Source: Pampus argenteus (Eukaryota > Chordata > Actinopteri > Scombriformes > Stromateidae). Taken from it: a stretch of 64,000 nt of DNA. The translations under genes and the position numbers were made by a program. Positions 35,822 to 49,359 of this stretch are shown here, piece by piece (position 1 is the stretch's first letter; every line of letters begins with the position of its first letter). The notes below the pieces were generated by a model, which was not told the origin of the DNA, did not search any database, and saw only the letters and a list, made by a program, of their open reading frames with translations. The DNA lies in the NCBI GenBank assembly GCA_036937835.1, contig CM072877.1:6214501-6278500 (forward strand), written 5' to 3'.

Positions 35822-38800
35822 GCACAGTGGTGAGTACCACACATTGGAAATTTATATGTAAATGCTGTACTGGATTCAGAATGAAAAAAAAAATCATAGC
35901 GCAATGTGAATGTGAAATAAAGCAGGAACGATATCAGGGTCTGTGGGCTGCCATAGTGAATGATCTCATCCTACAGTGTCTCAACCATTTGATTCCAGTT
36001 CAAGAAATCAGCAAACATGTTCATGATGTTTCATACAGCGAGTTGCACTCTTCTTGCCATGTTAGTAGCTCTGTATATGGTCACAATGACAACAATGATG
36101 TTTTGTAGGTATAATATTTACCACATGAAAGGTGTTTCAGCCACGTTTTTTCAGTCATCTACATCTGACGAAACGGACGTGCATCTATTTTAATCAATAC
36201 AGTCATCTAAAGGCCACAGATGTTATGTTATAAGCAGACACAAGGTACAGGTGAGCTGAGGCTTTGTGTATTGGACATAAATTGAAACTAGCAACTGACT
36301 TTTTTGTCTTTTTTAAAAGACTTTTAGGTTCTTCTTGGACTTCTTTAACTATATAGATTGACATGCAACTCTGTTCAAACCCTGACTGCATGTATTTCTC
36401 CACTGACGGGGACTCCACTGCTAAAAGCTACCAATTTATTGGTGTGAGTGTGTGTGTGTGAATGAGACGCATGAGTGAAGCACTTTGTCCTGCTTTGGTA
36501 ATAAAGAGAGATATGAGTAAAAGTCCATTTTAAAAATGGATAGATTCCTGAAAATATGAGCATTCAAATCTACCTTCCTCCAGCTGTTATTTTCTGTGTT
36601 TGACGCTTTTTATCTGATGCCTTCGGTTTGTGGTGAGTGACAGCTAGTCACGCTCAAACATGTTGAGTTGTTACACTGATTATTTAAACTGACTGAGAGG
36701 AATTCAATTAGCACTGGATATATGAGAGCCCTTTGGCGCCAGATGCCATGTAACCGGTTGACCAAACTATTAGCCTGATCATATTAGGGAACAAAGACTT
36801 GAGATGAACCCAATTAGATTTAAATATCAGGTTTCAGTCACACAGAGTCAGTCATTGTCACTAACGACTAAACATAATGTTTATGGCTTGAGACAGAAGG
36901 TAGGGCAGATGTTCATGTTAAAATAAAATGGACACCATCTGACCAAATATACCATTGAAATAGTTTATAAATAAATAATAACTTTTTATAATATATATTG
37001 TATAAATATATGTTCTTTGTATAAAAAGCTAAAATCATAAACAAGAGATAAACAAAGAGAGAAGCATAAGATACAGTATACTGGTTGTGTTATGTGTACT
37101 GATTTGTTTTTAATTTTAGTTATTATATTAAAATGACCCTAAAAATTAATTTTCTAGACCTCACAGTTTTCATAAGGATGGTATAAATAGTAAATAAACT
37201 GAATTTTCACCTTACTGCACACTTATCTCTAACGCGAGTAACAACATATGCATTTAACCTCAGTAGGAATAAGAGTTAGATGGAATCAAACTCTTCGACA
37301 TAAAACCTTAGATTTAATTGTATCTGACAGGCGCATGTGATGCGGGCCTCGCTCCGTGGTAAGAGGCTTCCTAAATGAAAGTTGATCTGTGAATAACTTT
37401 AAACCAAGAGCTTTGGGAAATACTGAAAAAGAAAATCAATGAAGATGAAGGAGTTTCAGATGAATCAATACTGAATCACTTACACAAATGCAATGCAGCA
37501 AGATTAATTTATTCCTTTAGTTAGTTTACACTAGTTTGTTCTATTTCTAACTGGATGAAACAGTCAATGAGCACCAGAACGCTTTGAATAGCTGCAAAAC
37601 CTGGAGATGTGTGCAGCGATTCAGGGGTCTGGAGCTATAGGAAGACCTGCACCGATGGTCAGGCTGATGGCTGACTCCCACACTACGACTGACCCCTGTC
37701 CTCTGTGCTCTCGCCCTCTATGGAAGGTAGGAAGTGTGGAAACTTCCTCCTTAGGGATCGATAAAGTGTGGCAGAGGAAAATACTTTGATGACCACAGTT
37801 TTCCACTATGACCTGCTGCGTACATCCAGGGTTAACTGCAGTTGGACCAACATTTGACCCTATAAGCACCAGTTGCCTTGTCCACACATAATAATTTAAG
37901 CATGATGATGCTTAAATATCTAAAGAAATTTTTTGAGATGTAACATTTTTAAAGTAATAATATGGGGATTGATATAACAGTGACTGTTTATTCTGAATGC
38001 AAACTTTCTCCATGCTTACCTGTCTGTCGTCTTGATCAATTGCGGACACTCCCACAGCATGGCACAGCACAGCACAGATGTTTCACATTAAAGTTCTTCA
38101 AGCCACTCAAAGGGCATGACCCCTGCCTGAAACACATACAGGAAGTGTTCAGTTTTGGAAAGGAGATGCTACTGTTGCACTGGTGCAACAACTCCAGCAA
38201 GCACCTATATTACAATATGATGCTCATGTTTCTCTGTTTTTACATGCAAATAGGCAATAATGTGTGATAATAAGTTGACATGGTAAATGTTTATTCGTGT
38301 ATGTGAGTTTTAAAAAACGCTGTGCAGTGCCATTGGTGTAGGCGTCACCGAAATATAAATCCAATAACTTTAGTCATATCACATTATGATTTTCCACTTG
38401 AATTGCTGTATATTAATGACACTATTTTGTGGGATCTTTAATTTCTGCTCACGTGTCACAAATTGCATAATGCATCTTTACATAGAGTATGTAGTAAAGT
38501 AAAGTAAATGTTTCATGTTCCAGTATGAGATGTTCCAGGCTGCACATAATATCTCAGAGGCATAAATAAAAAAATGCTGTAGTTGCCATTTGCTAAAACA
38601 ATGCTCTGATTTGTATCTTGACAGCCCAGACAGAATAATCACTTTGCCAAAAATGAGTTCCAGATGTTTGATTTTTTTCCAAGGTACCCCATTGAGGGTG
38701 AAAACCATTTGTTGTAAACTGTGCAAAACGAACACTGTTGAACAAACAAAACTGTGAAGAAACCATACACAGATGACTCTTTTTTCCTGCTATAATTAGC

Positions 38801-39175
38801 CTTCATGTGTTCACCTCTTTTCACTGTGTCAGCTGTTTCAGCCATTCCAGACAATCTGCGCGCACCGCAGCATGATTAGTTTCATTCTGTCCAAAACATT
38901 AGCATGTTAAAAACCATCCCTGCTCTCCTCTGTGATGGTACAATACCGCTAATTCTGCTTTCAGAGAGCCACAACAGGAAATGATTAAACTGCAAAAGAT
39001 GGTGCCGATGTCCAAAACGATATATATTCAATATTTTCTGTATCATTAGCTTGTCAACGCAAGATATGAATCCTATCATTTGTGCACATAATAATAATAC
39101 TAATATAAAACTTCAGGACTTTGGGCTAGAATACAAATAAGAACAGTAATACATACAATATATTGTGAGTAGCGC

Positions 39176-39177
<2 letters not shown>

Positions 39178-39201
<24 letters not shown>
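39178..39201. repeat. (TA)n microsatellite
   Basis: About 12 TA units followed by a short CA run. Confidence 0.9.
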
Positions 39202-39208
<7 letters not shown>

Positions 39209-41189
39209 CACACAATACTTCAAACACACTGTTGCTTCTGTTTAGGTATCTGGACCAGTGTTTGTACAACAACATACATCCTCCATTGAACGTCTGCAGA
39301 AAATGTTCTGGGTTCCATCAAGTCAACACTTACTGTAAGTGCTTTTCGGCGCCATCTTTCTGTACATTGATTACACTCTAACTTGTCATTTGTGATACTG
39401 AATGTATATTACCTTGCTGTAACTGTGTCTGCGTTCAATCATAACTGTCTCACATCTCATAACACGTCATATAACACTCACCTATTTGAATCCTGATGCA
39501 TTAATGACATGCAATGTCTACATCCTCATGATATTGTTTATGCTTCCCTGTACCTTATGTCTTATAGCCTGCCATATATGAAACCATATTCTACACTCTG
39601 AGTATACTTCTGTGGCCCCTGCAGTCTTCTGTGCATTTATTTTTTCCCCCAAAGTTGCAATAATTCAAATTCTTTCTTTTAAATCTCCACTCAAGAAGAT
39701 TCACATTCATTAAATCCTGATTCACTGAGTTCACCTCTGTGTCCAGAGGCTTTTTAAAGGGCTTATCGTCCTAAATGGAATTGTTCCGGGGAGAAGCGTC
39801 GTGAGTAGCGTGTAGCATGAAGCAGACAACAGGGCTGTGCTTTCCACCCTTTCATAATGAAGTCCAAGACAGTTTCAATGGATAGCTAACCTTTCTCCTG
39901 CTGTTCCTCAGCTATTAATAGTGCTATTCTTCCAGAAGAAAAGACAGGCAAGGCAAGCAAGCTTTACAATACTTCCCAACAGAGGATACAAAGTGCCTTT
40001 TAATCCCTCGATTAACGGTTGCAGTTATAGGCCAAGCGTTTATTATGAAGTGTAATGCAAAACTTAATGGGAAATCACCAATAATTAATGACCTCAATAA
40101 AGGTTTTTGCTGTGGTTATGAAATAGGTGGAGGATTAATGTCAAGTTTACAGTCTTCATTTTTAGCAGTTGTTTTTTTCATTAATCAACATAAATGGTGA
40201 AAAGTTTTAAATCAATCTGTTGCAAAAGGTTAATGTTACAAAAGGCACACGATGACACATGTTTTTCATTATTTAACCAAAACCACAAAACCTTCCCTAC
40301 CATAACCTGGTAGCTAATACTAATGTTTGGCTTGCTACCTATGTAATTTATAGTAGTTCATCTTAACCGCTATATTACGTGCTACATTTACAGGGAATTA
40401 AGAGAGTCTTGTTTTTACAGTGATATTGTACAGTTACAACAACACTTTATTTAAAAGCAAAGTCAGAAAACCAGACCTTAAGAAACAAACATATCTACAT
40501 AAAATACTAGTCAATTATTATACATATACTGTATATATATAGTCTATTGGCGCAACAGAGGATCTGAATGAAGTATGCTGGTGTGTCATATGAAAAACTC
40601 TTGAGAACAATCTCAGTGAAGTATTAAGAGATTCATCAGACCAATAACATTCATGGTACGTTAAATGAAAAACCACACATAACCAAGCAGCCTCTTGTTT
40701 AACAGTTTCCAGATGTTTCTCCCCACAGTTATCTGTAAAACAAAACACCTTCCTATAAAACATTTAGGGTAGGTACATGCCAAATAGCTCTCCTTGTAAT
40801 TTGTCATAATTTTTAAGGGCAAGACTTTTGCATTCAAAGCCAAGGACGTTATGGCAAAAGTGTTTGTGACGTATGGATGTCACACAGGAAAATACACACT
40901 GCAGTAGGTTTATGTTGGCAACCATTTATTTTGCATAATGCAACATTTCACTGATACTACATTAGTAAATCCTCCTGGTATTATGACTCATTAATTACCC
41001 TTTATGATTAATCAGTGTTGGTTGAGTCCACATGTTAAAACTATTTGTCAAAAATGGTTAAAAATAAATAAAACAGTCACGCTAGCGACTCTGTGAGTCT
41101 GTAGTGCTCACACTAAAGAAAACCTAACTAAGGTTAAGGTTTTTGATCCAGTGGCAGTGAAATAAATATATAAATGATGATTGGTTTGG

Positions 41190-41440
41190 TAGATTTATGA
41201 TAACAATTAGCACTAATTACAGAGCACAGCTGATGCTCAGGGGAATCCTCGAAGTTTATACAATTCATCTTGTGTGTGACATGGATTTTATTAATGACCT
41301 CTAGTGCAAGCCTCACGTCAGGGCATCACCAAAGTTGTCATCCTCTGGGGATCATGAATGTACAAAATTTGATGACAATCCATCAAGTGTGGAGATATTC
41401 AAGTTTGGGTCAAAGTGATGGACCGACCAACCAGCACTAT
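41190..41440 (+). repeat. dispersed repeat, family A copy 3
   Basis: Carries CATCCTCTGGGGATCATGAA, GATGACAATCCATCAAGTG and AAAGTGATGGACCGACC, aligned in order with copies at 11.4 and 42.4 kb. Confidence 0.6.
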
Positions 41441-42399
41441 ACTAACCAGCCGATTTCTGAATTCTCATCTCTCCTTTTAGGCAAAAAAAACGTGTCATTT
41501 AGTTTTTGTTTTAAGGTTTTACTTTGGAAAAACTGTTGTTGTCACAGAGGACATTAAATAATCTGTTATAGTGTACTGCAACACAGTTTTTAAGGTCATG
41601 AGTCATTTTGTCTCAGCATGCTTTCCATTTTTCATATGCTGGGTATTTTTAGACGATTTCCATCGTCCATTGTTTTTCCAACCAGAAGCTTACTCCAAAG
41701 TACCAAAAAGGTGCAGAGATTCCCAGAAACACATCCTCCGTTCTGCTGACTCACTGCTTTCACTCAGTATTTTGTGAGGATTGTTCTGCAGTTGCTGGTT
41801 GAGTAGACCCACAACAATCAAGTAGTGGACATGTTTCGTTGTTGTTGTTGCTTTTAAACCAGTGATTTCTGGCAGGAGAGGTGGTGCAAGAAGTCGCAAT
41901 TAGACCACACATACTGTAGATGCATGACTCCATGCACACATTAATTCACAGTGTGAACACACAAAAACCCACACAACCAGATCATCATTCTGCTCCAACA
42001 GTGCTTTACTGAAACTTGCGTTAATTAGCTTTCTCTGGACCTCACTCAGAAAGAGTCCTTTTAATTTTTTTATGTATTACGAAAAATGTACCTTCTAGAC
42101 AGTTTTGAGGTAAGAAGACTAAAACCTCATTCAGACCAACACAGCGTTGGTGTTTATCTGGATGGGTCAACCCACGGCAGCTGACTGTCCTTCATTACAA
42201 AAACGCCACCCTTCTTAATAGTATCTTTCACCAAAGCTGACACTAGAACATTATTTGTTGGACTAATGTTTTATAAGATGGTCACACGAAAAATATAAAT
42301 CCTGATAAATAGATGCTTGCCTGGAGCAGCTCTACATTGTTGTACCCACCACGTTCATTCCTCAGAATACAAATGTTACAAGCGTTACTATGCGTGTCT

Positions 42400-42725
42400 G
42401 CTGTCTGAAATTGGTCTACAGTCATGGTAATGCAGGCACAAAGTACAGCTGAGGCTGATAGGAATATTATTAGCTGGTATTTGGTCATAAAGTATTGGAC
42501 AAACTGAAATGTTGACAATTATCAGTCATATCTCAACTAAACTTCTCGGCAAATTCATCCAACAGATATTTCACTAAAAGACAGAAATATGAGGAAAAAC
42601 AATCAGGGTATTATCAAAATCATTAGGATTCATCCTCTGGGGAGTGTATGAACATCAGTACAAAATACTGTTGCAATATATTCAATAGTTGCTGAGATAT
42701 TTCAGTCTGGACCGACAGAAAAAAT
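42400..42725 (+). repeat. dispersed repeat, family A copy 4
   Basis: Carries CAAAGTACAGCTGAGGCTGA, TGGTATTTGGTCATAAAGTA, ATTCATCCTCTGGGGAG and GAGATATTTCAGTCTGGACC. It is the most complete copy in the window, showing both halves of the family. Confidence 0.65.
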
Positions 42726-43754
42726 GCACAGAATAGGTTGTGTTGATTTTCATTATTAGCCTCATCTGGCAAGACAGGAGCTCTAATTAGCCGACCTGGC
42801 CGACCCAAACCATCTGTAATTGATGTTTATTGAACATCAGGAAGCTTGATTCCGATCCTGATTGATTGAAAGGCCATTTCCTATTAAATCCTGCCTCTAT
42901 TTGAACACAGATATGCAGGACACATCTGCAAAGCTTAGGCAATCACTTTGCCTAATGCTCTGGCATTATTACAATGCATAGCTGAATTCTCGGGGAAGAT
43001 GAGCTTCTGTACGGTCGGAAATACTCTCCCAGGATCTCTCCGTTGTTCCGCAGGCAGGCAGCCACCATCACGTGTAAATCAGAAGTCATTTACCAGTATA
43101 CAGGATCTGATGTCACAAAACGCTAATGTGAAAATCTGTCTGTAATTTTAGAACAAAAGGAAGCTGCTGCAAGTCATAAGGCTTATCAAGGCAACTCCTC
43201 CCATCACAGATGGTTTTGTTGATCAAGATACCTCCAGAAGAAGCCAAACTACAGCCTGTTAGCACAACTGTTACAACTATTTGAAGAGCAACTGCACGAA
43301 AACACTTGGAAACATTTTGTATGAGCACGGCCCGTGTGTATTTAGAAATTTGCCCTCTAGCTTCATGAATTCATAACGCTGAAGAGAAGAAAACAGATCA
43401 CACTATTCTACTACATATTTTGCTTTCTTTGCTTCCATTCCTGTCTGCTTTTGAGGTTAAATCATTTAGGAAATTGCTATATTTGCTTTCTTTCCGAGAA
43501 ATAGATGATCAATACCGCTCTCGTGTTAAGTTCAACAGTACAGGCACATCTTGTTTGTTTAATATCACAAACAGAAATGTGGTTTTAGGGGGAGGTCCAT
43601 GTTGTAACTATTTCTTGATGAACAATAGTTTATCCATTCTCCCAGTTCTTCTATGCCATCCCCGGAGATTAGATTTCTAATCTTCAACATCTCAGTTTTA
43701 GTAAAAGACAGAGACACCAAACATGCACAAGATATAAGGCAGAATACAATCATT

Positions 43755-43760
43755 TTTATT
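43755..43760 (-). terminator. pmch: poly(A) signal of pmch
   Basis: AATAAA on the minus strand, 130 bases beyond the stop codon. This gives a compact transcript of about 0.6 kb, typical for an intronless neuropeptide gene. Confidence 0.6.
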
Positions 43761-43889
43761 TTCAGATCTGCAATAAATTAAATATTAGATACATAGGTTT
43801 TTAGATTATGTTACAACTCAGCATTAGGCAGGAAAAGACGGTGGTGGTGGACTTCAGTTGGGCCTCCTTGAAAAGAAGAGCAAATTGTC

Positions 43890-44297
43890 TTAGACTTCCC
43901 AGCATGGACGGTACACCCGCCCCACCATGCACCTCATGGTATTCCTTCTCAGGATAGGGATGTTCAGGTCCTGGCCAGCTTCCCTGTGCTCGATGACCTG
44001 GCTGTTGTCGTCAGCTCTCCTCTTGTGGAAGGACAGTCCGTTGTGCAGCACCCGCATGTCTCTCCACAGACTCGGATCAGCAACAACTATTACCTTTGGC
44101 CCTCTGCTTTTGCCTGCAGTTGCCAGATCTGCATCGGCGAGGCTGTTTTCTGTCCCCTCGTCACTGAGCAGCGAAGCGAAAGCATCCTGCTCCAGGGAGC
44201 TGTCTTCAGTCTTGGCCATGGGTAACGCCACTGACAGTGAGTAGCACTCAAATAAGAGTGATGCAGCAAAGACGATGGACATGAGTGACTGTCTCAT
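43890..44297 (-). CDS. pmch: pro-melanin-concentrating hormone (fish MCH)
   Basis: Neuropeptide precursor of 135 residues in one exon, made in hypothalamic neurons; in fish MCH pales the skin and affects feeding. Residues 1 to about 25 form a signal peptide (hydrophobic IVFAASLLF). A Lys-Arg-Arg site at 92-94 and an Arg-Arg site at 117-118 would release a 22-residue linker peptide (95-116, equivalent to NEV/MGRP) and the 17-residue MCH at 119-135. MCH has Cys123 and Cys132, which form the ring, and ends in PCWEV directly before the stop. The sequence matches the teleost 17-mer except that residue 1 is Asn, where I know Asp. Fish MCH1 genes are intronless, unlike mammalian PMCH, which agrees with this one. 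Confidence 0.95.
   Translation of the reverse strand: MRQSLMSIVFAASLLFECYSLSVALPMAKTEDSSLEQDAFASLLSDEGTENSLADADLATAGKSRGPKVIVVADPSLWRDMRVLHNGLSFHKRRADDNSQVIEHREAGQDLNIPILRRNTMRCMVGRVYRPCWEV
43893..43943 (-). other. pmch: mature MCH peptide
   Basis: NTMRCMVGRVYRPCWEV, 17 residues, preceded by Arg-Arg and followed by the stop codon. The Cys5-Cys14 disulphide ring core MVGRVYRP, needed for receptor binding, is intact. Confidence 0.93.
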
Positions 44298-44390
44298 GGT
44301 GAAGATCGTCCAGGAGGTTATAGGCTTTGTGGATGAATTTCTTTCTGAAGATCTTGCTTCGTTGTTCTGACTTCGAGATCGTATCCCGCT

Positions 44391-44398
44391 CTTATATA
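44391..44398 (-). promoter_or_regulatory. pmch: TATA box of pmch
   Basis: TATATAAG on the minus strand, 94 bases upstream of the start codon. It predicts transcription starting near 44365 and a 5'UTR of about 70 bases without an intron. Confidence 0.7.
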
Positions 44399-47300
44399 CT
44401 ATTTGTGATGCACAGGATTGGCCACGTTGGATTGTTTTTCATCATAGCTGTTCCTGTTGCGCTCGGAAAATTAGTCACAAGCATTAAAAGGCGGTTGAGT
44501 AGAACTCTTGCAGTGTTCAAGTGTGTTGTTTTGGCGGAAAATTAATTAAAATCATCCAAATTGTGGTGGCTGACATTAGACCCTTGTCAATGAAACAGTG
44601 GGAATTCTTTGAATGGGTGACAGCAACAAAAACATTAATCCAAAATGACTGCCCTTTAAAACAACAAGAATGGATTAGTGACCCGTGAAGCGCTTTGTGG
44701 TGTTGGATACTCCGTGACGAAAGCTGTCCACTCACATTGTTACAATATTGTTCAATAAGGGATTTAACCATGGATTATAACAAAAAAGCAAACGTATGAT
44801 TCCTGAAGTGTTTGTGTGTTCGTGGCAGTTCCTTGTTGACGTGTCGAAGACAGAGTGAAGTTAGGAAATGTGTGTTTCAAGAGAATATATGGTAGATCTG
44901 CTCCCAGGGCCCTTAGGTGCAAGCTTATTTGATCTCTAGCTGGACCACAGCATAATTACAATCTTACCTAATTATGGTTGCCAGATGATTGCTGCAGGAG
45001 ATCTGTGCACCTGCGCTTGCATAAGATCCACACATAATTAGTTTGTCTGTTTTATGCAGGTGAGTTTACAGTCAGATCAAAAGTGTTGACAAATTAATTT
45101 AATGAATTAGGTTTTGTGTCATCTGCTGCTCCAGGAAAGTTTGTAAAAAGTAGTTCTGTCCACCGAATTAGGATCTTTGAAGCAGATGTTGAAAATAACG
45201 AGCTTATGAGCATTAAAAGCTCTTTACACTTAACACAACTGAAGTCAGTGGTGTGGTAGTAGAGAATGGATTTGAGACATGATTTGCAGCACGTTACAAA
45301 ACCTTGATGGCTAGACATATAATTTGGGATCATTAAACTGTTAAGGTTTTTTTTGTATTGGTAATGTGCAGCTGGGCATTTTAGATGGGAAGTACTGTGG
45401 ACCATTTCTTATTGAAAACCATGTCTGTGGTTTATAAAAAGTCTGGCATTTGATAATTACCTACACCCTGTTTTTATAACCGTCTGAAAGGCTTTGTGTG
45501 TTTTCATGAAGACAGATGGTTTTGTTTTAATCCTATCTTTTCTTCCTAGATGTCAGATATTCATACGTATCATTGATGGGAGGGGTGTAGTAGGTGTTAA
45601 CTCAATAAAGATTGTCGCTGTCTTTGGATGAAAACCATATGGATCTGTTAAATAGAGGTGTAGGAACGAAGAAAGTAATGGTGGTTTCAAGTCCATTTGG
45701 TAGGCCTGCCAGCAACAGGACTAATGAAAAAGATCATAGCCTCTCATCTTAAATATATTCTGAATAGTTTCTGTTTTTTTCCCTTTGTACTGTTTGTCAT
45801 TTCCAGTTTCATCTCATCACGGCAACAGAGCTTCACCTCGTCAAAAAGAAGAAGGAAAAAAAGGACCTCTGAATGCAAAAGGGCAAAGTAGCTCTGAGCA
45901 GCTGACTACACTGATGGCGCCAACCAAAACATAAGAACACGATTGGCTCTGAAACCTGAAGGAAGACAGTGACTCTCATATAACGCACACAGCGGCGCTC
46001 TTCTTTATTACGATACCTAACGACAGGCCACATGGCTCAGACTCAAGTGTTATTCCAGCTACGTAAATACAGGACACAGAACTAACAGCAGTGAATGTAT
46101 TAACAGGCACAAATTGAATTATGTTGTAGAAATTCCAACACGGCGCCTTCTGCCAGTCGATTCTGAGGTATCACCGACTGAAATCTCAGTTTTCTTTCGC
46201 TCACAAACAAGTTAAGTATTTCTATACCACAGAGGACTTCCTTTACAGGGCAGGAAGCTCTGGTTGTAATTCACTGGATGTTCTCAAAGAATCTGCTGCT
46301 TTTACACCAAGACAGAGGTGAAAAGTAACTCACTAACTAAGGTGTCAGAGAGATGTATGACATGCATCAAAAAGGAATCTAACTGTTGTCAGTGTTGTGA
46401 GGAACTGAAGGAAAACACTCATGCACTGAATGAGGCTAATGAACTAAGTGAAAGGGGTTGTAAAGAGGTTTTGCTGAAACTTCAATTCTAAGAAATCAGG
46501 ACTTAAAATGATCAACCATGTCTTGTCTATCCTTATCCTGATGATGATAATGATGGAAAAACACCTGAACAACAAACACCTTGAAGAGCCCACAGATGAA
46601 AGGCAGATATCTGAGGCTTATACTCATAATGTGAGAGGGTGTGAGTTGGTCTGGGGTCAGGATGTGATTTCAGAGGAAGATGAAAGTAAAGAGATGAAAG
46701 ATGATCACACATCTGTTGCCTCGTAGCATAAATACCCACAGAAAGTGGAAGTGGTGAGAAAGAATAGAGGGTTTCCAACTGAAAGGAATGTGAGAAACTG
46801 TCCAACACACAACGTATCTCATCAATATATCTGCAGAGATGCTGGTAGCCATGGAGATGGACCGTCAACATGTAACCACAATGCAATTCAAAAATAGCAA
46901 CATAGGCGGTCTGTGGAGGGAGAGTGAAAGCCCTGTGAAGTTCATGCATTTCAATGAAGGGATGGAACAATGAACTACATGGATGAGAGTTGGAGAATCT
47001 GATCCTCTTCCAGCTCAGTGACCACACATAAGCCACAATGTTAATGCTGTGTGGGAGACTGTTGCTCTGAGCTTCAGAAATGTTCGCTTTAGAGATGCTT
47101 TACTTGAAAAGCTCCTTACGCACATGTGCTTTAGGAATAAATCTTAAGATATGTTTCGGTCCAGCAATAGATAAAGGTTGTTCATACAGTATTTGCTGAT
47201 ACTAAAAGGTCTGGAAAAGTTACTTTCTTACTCAGCCTCTTACTATAAGCAATGGGAATGCAACAATATTGTCTGCAGAAGTTAGAAATATACTGAGGGG

Positions 47301-49225
47301 TTTTTTCACATCAAAGATTTGTTGTTTTGTCTGTTCTTTTTTTTTTTTTTGGTAAAAGGAATTAAACTGAAGTTACTCCCTATTTACTGTGTAGAAGGGG
47401 AAACTTCAGACACAGATGTGATAGTTGTTGACAGGGAGACCCTTCAGGGAGAGCAGGCTGCATCAAACCGCGCCAACACAGACCTGATGAAGCACATTAG
47501 CTCAGTTTAAAGCCTGAAGGGTAACTTAAGGGTAACACGCTCAAATTCTGCTAGCTTCCTCCGTCCAACAGATTTTTGTGGAGTTTAATGTGGAGTTGTG
47601 ATTGTGGTTAATGTTACCATTGTCAGCCCTGAAAATAGCTGAAGAACACGTAAAAGCAAACATTACTTTACTTTATAATAACAATTATAATATAATGAAC
47701 TATATACTTTGCTTCTCGTGTGTGCAATATGAGATATCCTTTTCTTGTTGTACTGTTCTGTTTTTCTTGCTTTTTGTTTATGCCTGTTGTGTCGGATAGA
47801 TATACAACTGACAAACAAGAGTCACTGTAAGCTTTTTCTTCCAGGAAGGTGTGTATTTTTGGTGACTATACCTCACCCCTCCACTGATGTAATTACAACG
47901 GATTGCATGATCTATTCTTGTGGAATTTACAGCCAACATAATCACAGATCACAATGCAATAATGGGTGGGCACCTATTAGTTTGCGTGGTATGACGAGGC
48001 ACAGTTTGATAGTCTAGCGTCCATAAAACATTGATTAGATTTCTGACTGTGTTTCATGCTGAGGAGGTAGACTGTTCCAGACACACTGGCTGCCTGACAG
48101 TGAAAAGTCCTCTGCTGTTTCTCAGCAACAGACTCACTAGTTTGTTTCTTTGTCTCATAGCCACAGTAACAAGCACCGACCGTTAAAAGTTATCCCGTTT
48201 TGCATTGATATGAATAAATGGCATGTGATTCTCAATGAACAAGATTACTGTGCAAAAAATGATACACTGTAGAAAGAAAGAAAATAATCTAAACTCAAGT
48301 ACCACTGGCTTTTTATGGAGGTTTTAACTTGAAACATTGACAAAAATTCCTGCACACTGTCTTGCTCACTGCTAGAATATTTATTAGTTCACAATGTCAG
48401 TCAGTCTGTGCGAACTTGGTGCACAACAGTCACGTATTCAGTTGTGTAGAGATTCTTTTTTTTTAATGTTTTCTTATAATTGTGGAGCTTTCGACTGTAA
48501 TCTCACAGTCTTCATTAACAAGTGGTTATAGCTCAGGTGTCATCACATGACCTGAATATGGAGCTTTGATCACGAGAAATTGGTGAGTGTATATAGTGTG
48601 TGTAGGGAGAGGTGGGTCCAGATTATCTTTTTTTTAAACATTTTTTTAAAAAGGCGTTTTGAATTGAGTTTGACTTCTTTTGTAATGGAGGAACATAAGA
48701 GTTAAATAAAGGAAAGAAATGTCTGATGATTCTCCAGTTGCCACCACAAGTCACAATGTGAGACTGGATCGATCAATCAGTAGATGGAAGTAAAGACATT
48801 TTACTGGGTGAGCAAATGACAGGAGTGTCATCTTTTGTTCACTTTGATTGCACCACAGGGGAAAATGCTTTTAATCACCGCTGTCTCCTGGAGACGGCAG
48901 GATGTGCTTCTGTGCACATCTGAAAGAACGTGAGAAAGATTATTCATCCTTAAACCTTCCACAATGAACCTTTTAACTATTTTGTGACTGTCACTCACAA
49001 TTAAATAAAAGATGTTAAAGGTTCTGTTGCATTTGAGTTGTCAAACTATATTTCAAGTCTGGTTCCATGTTTTATAAGGCCAGTTACTTTTACATTTATG
49101 TTTTCTTTTTCGGATGTAATCGCACTGATGAAAACCCCAGAAAGATATGTGCTTTGTATCCTTTTGAGAGCAAAAAAGGTGGAAGACTTCACATTTAATC
49201 TACTTGTGTAAAAGCAGTGTGTATT

Positions 49226-49241
49226 ATATATATATATATAC
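49226..49241. repeat. (TA)n repeat
   Basis: About eight TA units, flanked by the inverted pair CTACTTGTGT / ACACAAGTAG (49200 and 49240), so the site could extrude a hairpin. Confidence 0.75.
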
Positions 49242-49359
49242 ACAAGTAGGTCAACGTGCAGAGAAATATAATACAAGAAATGAGAAAAAAACTAGAGTGC
49301 ACATAAAATTATGATGCTGTTGCAATGAGTATACAGCTGTTATAAGAGCAGTGTTTCCA

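Larger units (their letters stand above)
26300..43740. other. gene-poor intergenic region between ccnb1 and pmch
   Basis: About 17 kb of AT-rich DNA without an open frame or exon chain that I can assign to any family. It contains repeat remnants (29.7, 31.4, 34.5, 39.2, 41.2 and 42.4 kb), listed separately, and a nested inverted repeat at 35.74 kb. Candidate frames at 32414-32683 and 30822-31013 have no family resemblance and no convincing splice partners. Confidence 0.5.
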
